Notes under the pieces: generated by a model
What the model was told of the DNA's origin: nothing
Database searches by the model: none
What the model saw: only the letters and a program-made list of their open reading frames with translations
Origin: Hydrococcus sp. Prado102
GTDB taxonomy: Bacteria; Cyanobacteriota; Cyanobacteriia; Cyanobacteriales; Microcystaceae
Assembly: GCA_025454425.1 (NCBI GenBank)
Contig: JALOOL010000015.1
Location: 1-37,496, forward strand
DNA length: 37,496 bases
Direction of reading: 5' to 3'
Position numbers and translations under genes: made by a program
Part shown: one piece after another, positions 16,542 to 23,981 of the stretch
Layout of the letters: each line of letters opens with the position of its first letter
Position numbering within the stretch: the first letter of the stretch is position 1

Positions 16542-17846
16542 TTAAAATCCCGGATGATAGTACCAAACTTGCTTGACAATTTCATTGACTTTTACGTATG
16601 TTCGCTTAGCTAATTCAATTTCAACAGGAATTAATAAACTCGTTGCCAGTAAAAGAGATAACCAGATAGCAGGAATTTTTTTATTTTGAATGGGTAGGGG
16701 AGCAGTCCGAAGCTTGAGATTAATTGTCTGTGTTTCTGGCGATGAATTAGCGATCAAAACTAATTGACGTTCGTAGATTTTTTCAGCTTGAAGCCTCGAA
16801 GTGTCTACTTTAATTTTTAAATTGACTAAATTACTATTAAATTGTTGTTTATTAAAAGAAATCCAAGTGCGATCGGCATCTGGTTTAGTAATATCGCTAG
16901 GATGGGGAACAACTTCGCATTTTCCTTCTAAAACAGTTTCAGGAATAGAATTATTTATTGTTAAAGGAATTATCAGCTTTTCTCCGAGTTTTGTTGCAGT
17001 TAAGTCAAACGTCGATTGACTCAATTTAACTTCTGGGATTCGGATAACATAAAGTGGTTTTAAAGCTTCTAAGGCTTCTTCTGCATTCTTAAAGCGCTCT
17101 TTTAACTTTGGCTGCACCATTTGCTCTAGCCAATTGATGAATCGCAAATTCAAGCGAGGAAGCAAATGTTTAAATTCAAGATAATAAGGATCGTCTTCTG
17201 CTGTTAACTCCTGAATTTGTGTCGATTTTTTTCCAGTTAGAAGACAAATTAAAGTCGCTCCTAAACTATAAAGATCGGAGGCTTCTGTTGGTTTCCTCAC
17301 TTGTTCTGGAGGAATAAAACCTGGAGTTCCTTTAAAAACACTACTGCCAAAAACTTCTTGACTTCCAATTCGAGCAAAGCCAAAATCAATTAAATAAACA
17401 TTTAAATCGGAATCGACTAAAATATTTTCGGGTTTAATATCTCGATGAATAACAGGAGGAATGCGATTTTGCAAAAAAACTAGAATTTCTAAAAGGCGAA
17501 TAGCAATTTTTTTAATTTCTTCAGGCTCAAAACTACGAGTTTTTTCTAAAGATGGAGCATTCTTGTACTCTTGAATCAAACAAAAACCATCTTCGGTTTC
17601 AAAACTTTCTAAATAACGAGGAATTCCAGGATGTTTTAGTCCTTGCAAAACTTCTATTTCTCGTTCGTAAGTTTGAAATCCAGACCAATTAGTCCCCGCG
17701 ATCGCAAAACAAAATTGTTTGAGAACTACCTCTTCATTAGTTTCTAGTTTTTTAGCTTGCCAAGTGATTCGTCCTCCCTCGCGATTGCGTCCTAATTCTT
17801 TGATGACTTGATAACCATAATTTTTGAAATCTGGAAATAAATTCAT
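16542..17846 (-). CDS. Membrane-anchored eukaryotic-type Ser/Thr protein kinase
   Basis: A 434-aa Hanks-type kinase. Seen: a Gly-loop region, LGRNREGGRITWQA; the ATP Lys in VVLKQF (about residue 43); the helix-C Glu in YEREIEVL; the catalytic loop HRDIKPENILV (about 137); the metal-binding DFGFA (about 157); and GTPGFIPPEQ with SDLYSLGATL in the C-lobe. The kinase ends near 270. Then comes a beta-rich segment (about 275-380), followed by one membrane helix (AIWLSLLLATSLLIPVEI) and a short tail. All kinase residues are present, so it should be active. Its partner gene begins 3 bp downstream. Targets are unknown; sdhA follows on the same strand, but a link is speculative. Confidence 0.88.
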   Translation of the reverse strand: MNLFPDFKNYGYQVIKELGRNREGGRITWQAKKLETNEEVVLKQFCFAIAGTNWSGFQTYEREIEVLQGLKHPGIPRYLESFETEDGFCLIQEYKNAPSLEKTRSFEPEEIKKIAIRLLEILVFLQNRIPPVIHRDIKPENILVDSDLNVYLIDFGFARIGSQEVFGSSVFKGTPGFIPPEQVRKPTEASDLYSLGATLICLLTGKKSTQIQELTAEDDPYYLEFKHLLPRLNLRFINWLEQMVQPKLKERFKNAEEALEALKPLYVIRIPEVKLSQSTFDLTATKLGEKLIIPLTINNSIPETVLEGKCEVVPHPSDITKPDADRTWISFNKQQFNSNLVNLKIKVDTSRLQAEKIYERQLVLIANSSPETQTINLKLRTAPLPIQNKKIPAIWLSLLLATSLLIPVEIELAKRTYVKVNEIVKQVWYYHPGF

Positions 17847-18264
17847 ATTCTTGTTTTGAGATGAAATTAATAATAATTTTTATAACAATTCTCTTTTAGA
17901 TAGAGTACATACCTTATAGTTTTAAGTTCAGATGACAAAAGTTAAAATCTATCTTAATTAGTCAAGAGAAGCACTATAGCTTATGTTACGATTTTAATAT
18001 AGATAGACTGGGCAGTAATTTTGTAAAATTTATTAAACTCATCCTCGATCCTGCATGATAGTTAAAGGTAGTCCTAATAAGCTTGCAGATATGTAGCGAA
18101 ATCAATCGCGATCGCGCATTGTCATCAAAGATTCTTAAAAAATCGAGATTCTATTCTATTATTTATAGTATTTCTGCCCAATACACCATATAGATGGCAA
18201 ACATAATAACTGGAAAACCAAGAATCTTTTGGCAATCCATAGAAGTTGCCATCAATACACGCAC
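17847..18264. other. Non-coding stretch upstream of the kinase with a MITE-like element
   Basis: No supported gene. It holds the 98-bp element at 17881-17978, AT-rich DNA that should include the kinase promoter, a HIP1 site near 18110, and at its right end the start of a group II intron remnant. Short open frames here have no recognisable features. Confidence 0.5.
17881..17978 (+). mobile_element. MITE-like 98-bp element, copy A
   Basis: The ends are TATAACAATTCTC (17881-17893) and GAGAAGCACTATA (17966-17978), an imperfect 13-bp terminal inverted repeat (9 of 13). Copy B at 20653-20787 has the same ends (left ends match at 11 of 13) and the same interior (TTCTCTTTTAGAT, GTACATA, TAGTTTTAA, CAGATG), plus a 37-bp insert. 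The two copies point the same way. It is non-coding. Confidence 0.65.
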
Positions 18265-18378
18265 ATGAGCAAAAGTCAGAAAGACTAAGATTTTCGGAAG
18301 CCGAGTGCGGTGAAAATCGCACGCTCGGATTTCACAGGGAGGTGCGGAGCGTCATAGCTCCCATCGACCCTACTCAAT
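18265..18378 (+). mobile_element. Group II intron 3' remnant (domains V and VI)
   Basis: Bases 18298-18331 match the 34-nt domain V fold: AAGCCGAGTGCGG, a GAAA loop, then ATCGCACGCTCGG. The AGC catalytic triad and the GAAA tetraloop are both present. Domain VI follows, with GGAGC/GCTCC arms (about 18346-18357) inside AGGG/CCCT and an unpaired A in CATCGACCC. The 3' end falls at about 18373-18378. No 5' domains or maturase/reverse transcriptase gene are present, so this is a decayed 3' fragment that cannot self-splice. It ends at the stop codon of the response regulator on the other strand. Confidence 0.75.
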
Positions 18379-19037
18379 TAGCTGGTTGCTGTTATTCCCT
18401 GTTGATGCGCCCAAATCGCCGCGCTAGTGCGATCGCGCAGGTCTAGTTTTTGTAAAATAGCATGAACGTGAACCCTCACGGTTCCCGTAGCAATGTGTAA
18501 ATCTTCTGCAATTTCTTGATTGGTCTTGCCAGCAGCAATTAAGGCTAAAATTTCTAATTCTCGTTGAGTGAGGGGGTTAGCAAGGTCGGCTTTTGGGATG
18601 GGAATAGCAGTATTGCGAGCAACAGCAGCGCGAATTTCTGCGGTAACGGTTGCATCCCACCAGGAAGCGCCAGCAGCTACGGAACGCAACGCCAAAATCA
18701 ACGAATCTGACTCGATTCCTTTGAGGCAGTATCCAGAAGCCCCAGCCGCAATCAATCGCTCGATTAAAGGCTTTTGGGAATGAGACGTTAGAATTAAGAC
18801 GGGTAAATTAGGATGATGCTGTTTGATTTGACGACAGGCTTCAACGCCTCCTATACCAGGAATTCCAACATCTAAGACTACAACATCCGGTAAATATTGA
18901 TTGGTCAATTCTACGGCACTTTCGCCATCAATCGCTTCGGCTACGACTTCTATTCCTGGTTCTTTTTGCAGTCTGACGAACATTCCCAGACGAAATAGTT
19001 CGTCATCTTCAACAAGTATAATTCTCAATTTGTTCAT
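18378..19037 (-). CDS. NarL/FixJ-family response regulator
   Basis: A 219-aa two-component regulator. Seen: the receiver domain, with the acidic pair in VEDDELF, the phospho-acceptor Asp in VVVLDVGIPG (about residue 55), Thr/Ser in ILTSHSQ and a late Lys in YCLKG; then a LuxR-type HTH with PLTQRELEILALIAAGKTN and VRVHVHAILQKL. I start at MNKLRIILVEDDE (19037), which overlaps the kinase stop as ATGA. A longer frame from 19112 lies inside the kinase gene. The upstream partner is the histidine kinase. Its stop codon coincides with the 3' end of a group II intron remnant, which may have trimmed or replaced the original C-terminal tail. Confidence 0.92.
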   Translation of the reverse strand: MNKLRIILVEDDELFRLGMFVRLQKEPGIEVVAEAIDGESAVELTNQYLPDVVVLDVGIPGIGGVEACRQIKQHHPNLPVLILTSHSQKPLIERLIAAGASGYCLKGIESDSLILALRSVAAGASWWDATVTAEIRAAVARNTAIPIPKADLANPLTQRELEILALIAAGKTNQEIAEDLHIATGTVRVHVHAILQKLDLRDRTSAAIWAHQQGITATS

Positions 19038-20152
19038 ACAGGATGAATAGGCAAGACAGCGGGCAAACAAAAACCAAAAACAGCCCCTTGCGGGGAGCGA
19101 TCTTCTGCCCAAATTTTACCGTTATGGGCTTCAATAATTTGCCGACTCAGATACAGCCCCAATCCCGAACCCGTTGCTTGTCGGTTGCTAGCGCTTTGAT
19201 AGAAACGCTCGAATAGATGGGGTAACTCTTCTTTAGTAATACCGAGTCCGCGATCGCAAACTTTCACGATATTTTGTTCTCCTTCGGTTTCTAGGATAAC
19301 TTCAACTTTACTACTGCGAGGCGAGTGGTTAATTGCATTAGCGATTAGATTGCTCAACACGCGCTGAAGTTGCAGGGGATCGCCTTTTACCCAGAAGTGA
19401 GAGCGAAAATCGGAGTCAGCACATTTCATGGCGACATAAACCTGACGAGAAGCCGCTAAATCGATGGTAGTAGCGATGACTTCTGAGGTTAGGGTAGCTA
19501 GATTGACGGGTTGGAGTTGCAGTTGCAGCCCTTCGGTATCGTTGCGATAAACATCGAGTAACGTTTGCACTAACTGGAGGCTGGAAGAATGAGATCGCGC
19601 CATCATTTCTAGTACTTTCGCTTGCGTGGGAGCGATTTTACCAAAATGTTCGTTTTGAAGGCTTTTAATCGTTTCAATTGCACCTAAGATTGGCGTTTTT
19701 AAATCGTGGGTAAGCGTGGAAACGAAATCTTCGCGTAGAGATGCTAGTTTTTTTTGACTGTTTAATTGTTCTCGTTGACGGGCGATCGCTTCTTCATAAT
19801 AACGGGTGCGATAGCTTAACCATCCGGTTACTGTTAGTGCTAGTGTAGCAATTAAGCGATTTGCTATGGTAGCCGTATTATTGAGTTTAATAGTTGGGAT
19901 AAATAGATTCGATAAAGTAAAAAAAATAGCTAGTATTGTTACATTCAAAGTGGCTTTTCCGCCTGAAAGAGTATTTACAAGCAAAATTGAACCGATATAA
20001 AGATAGCCAAAGACAAATTCTGAGGGCGTTGTATATTCCAAGACAATTACTAAAACAAAAATCGCCCAAACAAACCAGTATTTAAACTTTTTTTGGCTTT
20101 GTTTTCTAAAAATCTTCCTAACCTTGAGCCACAGTTTTTTTCGTTTTGTCAT
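19034..20152 (-). CDS. Membrane sensor histidine kinase
   Basis: A 372-aa sensor kinase. Seen: a basic N-terminus, about four membrane helices (about residues 25-120) with little external loop, a short coiled segment (EEAIARQREQLNSQ), the HisKA box THDLKTPILGAIE (phospho-acceptor His, about residue 150), the N box LSNLIANAINHSP, the G1 box VCDRGLGI, and the G2 box GSGLGLYLSRQ. All kinase boxes are complete. The small membrane sensor suggests it reads the membrane or an internal signal rather than a large extracellular ligand. It overlaps the response regulator by 4 bp, so the two form a cognate pair. The trigger is unknown. Confidence 0.92.
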   Translation of the reverse strand: MTKRKKLWLKVRKIFRKQSQKKFKYWFVWAIFVLVIVLEYTTPSEFVFGYLYIGSILLVNTLSGGKATLNVTILAIFFTLSNLFIPTIKLNNTATIANRLIATLALTVTGWLSYRTRYYEEAIARQREQLNSQKKLASLREDFVSTLTHDLKTPILGAIETIKSLQNEHFGKIAPTQAKVLEMMARSHSSSLQLVQTLLDVYRNDTEGLQLQLQPVNLATLTSEVIATTIDLAASRQVYVAMKCADSDFRSHFWVKGDPLQLQRVLSNLIANAINHSPRSSKVEVILETEGEQNIVKVCDRGLGITKEELPHLFERFYQSASNRQATGSGLGLYLSRQIIEAHNGKIWAEDRSPQGAVFGFCLPAVLPIHPV

Positions 20153-20371
20153 CGCTCATTAAAAATACTTTTCCAACCGCCTCTTTTTTAAGATTATGTG
20201 CTTTGCCGATGTTTTTCATAATACTTACGAATATGCGATTACTAAAACAAAAAATTCCCAAATCGCGATCGCGTTGGCGTGACCCGTCCCCTGAACATAG
20301 CGTTTTTGAAGACGTTTTGCATTTACAAACAGGCTCATACTTTCTCTAACCCCGCCGTAGAGTTTTTCGAT

Positions 20372-20671
20372 ATGATAAAAATCTTGGCAATATCCGGCAG
20401 TCTACGAGCTAATTCTTCCAATACAGCTATCTTACGAGCAGCAATTGGATTAGCACCAGATAATCTCAATATCTCTCTCTACAATAGATTAGGCGACCTT
20501 CCACATTTCAATCCCGAACTCGACGGCGACAATTCCCCTGAATCAGTCAAGGATTGGCGCACTCAGCTTAAAGAAACAGCATTAGCACTTAAATCGCTAC
20601 AGATTAATTCGATGATTCACTTTAAAACTTTTGTAAAATATCGCGATCGCATTATGACAGTTCTCTTTTAG
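20372..20671 (+). pseudogene. Truncated NAD(P)H-dependent FMN reductase (flavodoxin fold)
   Basis: The first ~66 residues (MIKILAISGSLRANSSNTAIL ... SVKDWRTQLKE) match the N-terminus of NADPH-dependent FMN/quinone reductases, including the SGSLR phosphate-binding loop for FMN. After this the family sequence, including the expected PEYAHG region and all later strands, is missing. It is replaced by about 33 unrelated codons up to a stop at 20671. A full-length member has about 180 aa. The break at about 20570 lies just before the MITE-like element at 20653, suggesting a deletion linked to repeat activity. Probably non-functional. Confidence 0.75.
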
Positions 20672-20787
20672 ATGAGGTACATAGCTTGTAGTTTTAAAGC
20701 AGATGGCAGATGGCAGCGCTGCTCGGAAAGCGCGTCCTGCGCGACGGAGTTAGATGTTCTTCACTTATTTGTTTGAGAACCGCTATA
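20653..20787 (+). mobile_element. MITE-like element, copy B, carrying a 37-bp GC-rich insert
   Basis: The ends are TATGACAGTTCTC (20653-20665) and GAGAACCGCTATA (20775-20787), with 10 of 13 inverted-repeat positions matching. Without the insert (about 20712-20749) the length is 98 bp, exactly that of copy A. The insert contains two small GC-rich hairpins, GCGCT/AGCGC and CGTC/GACG. It is non-coding and overlaps the tail of the FMN-reductase pseudogene. Confidence 0.65.
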
Positions 20788-21066
20788 TCTGCACTGCCTA
20801 TTATTCCTATGATTTACAACTCATCTATACTTCCAGATATATATTGACCAATATAAGTAAGGATAAAAGTGTTTATCCCACCAATAAATTTTTATAGTTG
20901 TTGATAGATTTACGGAGCTAAATATTATCGTCAAAATATTAATAACTCAAGTTGATAGTAACAAAGATCGAAGTTTTCGATCTTCTCTACCCATTTTCTA
21001 TTAACCAGTGAAGTCTTCTGGTAACTGGTCACTGGTCACTGATTTAGTCAGGAGTTTTTTTAATTC
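20788..21066 (+). promoter_or_regulatory. Region upstream of the kdp locus
   Basis: A 279-bp non-coding leader. It holds a hairpin, AGATCGAA/TTCGATCT (20965-20983), and CTGGTCACTGGTCACTGATT-type repeats (21021-21045). AGGAG at about 21050-21054 lies 12 nt before the kdpA ATG. It should carry the kdp promoter, but I see no site I can name. Confidence 0.45.
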
Positions 21067-22770
21067 ATGTTGCAAGGATTGATTCAAATTGCACTAACGA
21101 GCGCGATTTTTGTAGCGATAAGCCCTCTATTGGGAGGGTATATGGCTCGCGTTTATATGGAAAAAAAAACCTTCCTCGATCCTATTTTAAATCCTATAGA
21201 GCGATCGCTATACGCGATCGGCGGCATAAAAACGAAAGAAGACATGACGGGTTGGCAGTATGCAAGAGCTATACTCTACAGCAACCTGATAATGTCGCTT
21301 TTAATTGCTTTTATTCAATTTAATCAAGGATGGTTGCCTTTTAACCCGACTGGATTAAGTGCCCCCACTTGGGACACGATTTTGCATACTACGATTTCTT
21401 TTATTACCAATACTAACCAACAACATTATTCTGGCGAAACGACTTATAGCTATCTCAGTCAGTTTGCTGGGTTGGGTTTTATGATGTTTACTTCTGCGGC
21501 GACAGGTTTGGGAGTAGGAATTGCGTTTATTCGCGGACTGACGGGCAGACCCTTGGGTAACTTTTATGTAGATTTGATTCGCTCGATAACTCGGATTTTG
21601 TTGCCGATTAGTATCGTCGGAACTGTCATTTTAATTGCTGCGGGAATCCCCGAAACGCTGGCTGGCCCAACCGTAGTACCAACTCTCGAAGATCCTAACA
21701 TCTCTCAAGCGATCGCGATCGGGCCCGTTGCTCACTTTGAAATCATCAAAGAACTAGGAGAAAATGGCGGCGGTTTCTTTGCTATCAACTCTGCCCATCC
21801 CTTTGAGAATCCCAATGGACTGACCAATCTTATTGAGATTGTGAGTATGGTATCTATCCCTTCAGCACTTATTTACACCTATGGCGTATTTGCTAACAAC
21901 CGCAAACAGGCGTGGTTGATTTATGGAATGGTGCTGGCAATTTATCTACTGTTTGTTATCCTAACCGCCGTTGGCGAGTCTCAAGGAAATCCAGTTGTTA
22001 ACGCTCTCTTGGGCAGTTTGCAACCTAACTTAGAAGGCAAAGAAGTCCGCTTTGGTTGGGCGCAATCTGCCTTGTTTGCCACGACGACCACCGGAACCAT
22101 GTGCGGTGCTGTAAATGCTTTACACGACTCATTCATGCCGCTAGGCGGTTTTGTACTCCTATCCAATCTGTTCCTACAAATCGTCTGGGGAGGTCAGGGA
22201 ACGGGAACCGCTTATCTGTTTGCCTACTTGATTCTGGCGGTATTTGTGACGGGGTTAATGGTAGGACGAACCCCAGAGTTTTTGGGACGCAAAATTGAGA
22301 AACGCGAGGTCGTACTTGCCAGTTTCTTGATTTTGTTAATCCATCCGATTTTTATTTTAATTCCAGGCGCGATCGCGATGGCTTTTCCCGACCAGCTATC
22401 GGGAATCAGCAATCCTGGCTTTCACGGTTTAACCCAAGTAATTTACGAGTACGCTTCGGCTGCTGCTAACAATGGTTCTGGGTTTGAAGGCTTGGCAGAC
22501 TCCCAACCCGCCCCAACAGGCTTATGGTGGAACCTAAGCGCCTCTGTTAGTTTGCTTGGCGGACGTTATATTCCAGTTATCTGCTTGCTCCTTTTAGCCG
22601 ATGGGATGTCGCGCAAGCAACCCGTCCCCATGACAACAGGAACGCTTCGTACCGACACTGGCTTATTTACAGGCGTGACGGCTGGCGTAATCCTAATTCT
22701 GGGCGCATTAACCTTCTTTCCCGTTTTAGCACTCGGTCCCATTGCGGAGGCGTTTAACATTTATCAGTAA
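21067..22770 (+). CDS. kdpA: Potassium-transporting ATPase, K+-translocating subunit KdpA
   Basis: The 567-aa K+ channel-like subunit of the high-affinity KdpFABC pump in the plasma membrane. Seen: about ten hydrophobic helices and the four selectivity-filter loops of the SKT superfamily, namely [11 protein letters not shown] (about residue 117), [18 protein letters not shown] (about 235), [10 protein letters not shown] (about 345) and NNGSGFEGL (about 470). Length is typical. It is the first gene of the cluster and is separated from kdpF by 186 bp of repeats. Confidence 0.96.
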   Translation: MLQGLIQIALTSAIFVAISPLLGGYMARVYMEKKTFLDPILNPIERSLYAIGGIKTKEDMTGWQYARAILYSNLIMSLLIAFIQFNQGWLPFNPTGLSAPTWDTILHTTISFITNTNQQHYSGETTYSYLSQFAGLGFMMFTSAATGLGVGIAFIRGLTGRPLGNFYVDLIRSITRILLPISIVGTVILIAAGIPETLAGPTVVPTLEDPNISQAIAIGPVAHFEIIKELGENGGGFFAINSAHPFENPNGLTNLIEIVSMVSIPSALIYTYGVFANNRKQAWLIYGMVLAIYLLFVILTAVGESQGNPVVNALLGSLQPNLEGKEVRFGWAQSALFATTTTGTMCGAVNALHDSFMPLGGFVLLSNLFLQIVWGGQGTGTAYLFAYLILAVFVTGLMVGRTPEFLGRKIEKREVVLASFLILLIHPIFILIPGAIAMAFPDQLSGISNPGFHGLTQVIYEYASAAANNGSGFEGLADSQPAPTGLWWNLSASVSLLGGRYIPVICLLLLADGMSRKQPVPMTTGTLRTDTGLFTGVTAGVILILGALTFFPVLALGPIAEAFNIYQ

Positions 22771-22804
22771 TTTGTAGCGCATGGCGTGCGCCCTTACAAA
22801 AGAG

Positions 22805-22926
22805 TAGGTTGAGTCATCGCGATAGCGAAACCCAACAAAGCTTACAGATGTTGGGTTTCGTTACCTCAAACGCCAGTCGCTCTACTTGGGGAAACCCCAA
22901 GACCGCGCTGGCTCCCCAACCTACAA
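22805..22926. repeat. Dispersed repeat, copy 2, interrupted by a 41-bp hairpin element
   Basis: The host repeat (TAGGTTGAGT ... AACCCAACAAAGCTT ... TGTTGGGTTTCG ... CCCAACCTAC) matches the copy at 5957-6030. A 41-bp hairpin sits inside it at 22872-22912 (arms GCCAGtCGC and GCGCTGGC, inner stem CTTGGGG-AAA-CCCCAAG). It lies between kdpA and kdpF. Confidence 0.75.
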
Positions 22927-22956
22927 AAACTGTTACCAATCACCAATCCCCAAAAC

Positions 22957-23199
22957 ATGAAACCTATTCAATTTATTGAAAATATTGCCGAAATGTCGAT
23001 TGAGTGGCGCAGACAAAAATTACCTTTCTACCTATTTCTTGCGCTGTGCGTCAATCTCGTTCTTGCGCCAGGGGTTCTAGCTGCTACAGGCGGCGACCTT
23101 TCCCGATTGCAAGCGTGGGCGATCGCACTTTTAGGCATCGTTACTATAACTCTTTCGGGCTACCTTTTTGTTGTTATGTTTCAACCGGAGCGATTTTAA
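22957..23199 (+). CDS. kdpF: KdpF-like subunit with an N-terminal extension
   Basis: An 80-aa protein. Its C-terminal helix, ending GYLFVVMFQPERF, resembles KdpF, the ~29-aa one-helix subunit that stabilises the KdpABC complex in E. coli. Before it lie about 50 extra residues with another hydrophobic helix (PFYLFLALCVNLVLAPGVL). From memory, cyanobacterial kdp operons carry an extra small gene called kdpG at this kind of position, and this may be the same gene. It is translationally contiguous with kdpC (TAA directly followed by ATG). Confidence 0.65.
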   Translation: MKPIQFIENIAEMSIEWRRQKLPFYLFLALCVNLVLAPGVLAATGGDLSRLQAWAIALLGIVTITLSGYLFVVMFQPERF

Positions 23200-23838
23200 A
23201 TGAGTATTGTTCGAGAAACAAGCAGAGCAATTCGAGTTACGCTCGTTCTTTGGGTAATTACAGCGATTATCTATCCTTTAGCTATGGTTGGCTTCAGTCA
23301 GGCGGTCTTTCCTTACCAAGCCAACGGCAGCTTGCTTAAAAATGCCCAAGGACAAGTTATTGGTTCTGCACTTATCGGTCAACCGTTCGCCTCAGATCGC
23401 TATTTTAACAGCCGTCCCAGCACGACTAGCTACAGTACGGCAAATCCCAACAATGATGAAGCAGGCGTTCTCAAAACGGGAGTTTCTGGTGCTAGTAACT
23501 TAGCTCCCAGCAATCCCGCATTGTTAGAAAGGATTGCAGGTAATAACGACCCAGATCCAAGTAAAAAAATTCAGGGAGATTTTAACCGCCTCAAAGAAGC
23601 AGGAATCGCCCCAACCGCAGACTTAGTTTATACGTCGGGTTCGAGTCTCGACCCTCATATTACAGTAGAAGCTGCCAGAAATCAGGTCGATCGCATTGCC
23701 AGAGTTAGAAACCTACAACCCAATAAAGTTGAAGCATTAATTACTCAAAATACCGATAGTCGATTCCTGGGAATCTTTGGCGAACCTGGCGTAAACGTGC
23801 TGAAACTAAATCTAGCATTAGATGCTTTGCAAACCTAG
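23200..23838 (+). CDS. kdpC: Potassium-transporting ATPase subunit KdpC
   Basis: A 212-aa Kdp subunit with one N-terminal membrane helix (VTLVLWVITAIIYPLAMVGF) and a large extracytoplasmic domain. Seen: family motifs SALIGQPFASDRYFNSRPS, NLAPSNPAL, SGSSLDPHI and AARNQVDRIARVRN. KdpC bridges KdpA and KdpB and raises K+ affinity. The ATG touches the kdpF stop, so the two are coupled. It precedes kdpB here, whereas it usually follows it. Confidence 0.95.
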   Translation: MSIVRETSRAIRVTLVLWVITAIIYPLAMVGFSQAVFPYQANGSLLKNAQGQVIGSALIGQPFASDRYFNSRPSTTSYSTANPNNDEAGVLKTGVSGASNLAPSNPALLERIAGNNDPDPSKKIQGDFNRLKEAGIAPTADLVYTSGSSLDPHITVEAARNQVDRIARVRNLQPNKVEALITQNTDSRFLGIFGEPGVNVLKLNLALDALQT

Positions 23839-23887
23839 CTAAAATCTTATCCCCAGTTGCATTCAAACATCTCACTTTTTCTCTTTT

Positions 23888-23952
23888 CCTCCTCTGCGCG
23901 ACGGCAGTTCCTCCTCGACGGAAACCGCCAAGACCGGACTGCCTCCTCTGCG
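23888..23952. repeat. 41-bp hairpin element between kdpC and kdpB, flanked by an 11-bp direct repeat
   Basis: CCTCCTCTGCG occurs at 23888-23898 and 23942-23952, on either side of a 41-bp hairpin (23903-23943; arms GGCAGTtCC and GGACTGCC). It aligns without gaps to the hairpin at 22872-22912, with compensatory changes in the outer stem. The direct repeat may be a target duplication or part of a CTCTGCG tandem host repeat. Confidence 0.65.
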
Positions 23953-23981
23953 ACTCTGCGTGAGATAAAAAAACAACTCTT

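Noticed and set aside
18125-18446. Short frames of 65-66 aa around the intron remnant
   Set aside because: They translate domain V/VI RNA sequence and AT-rich spacer, with no protein features.
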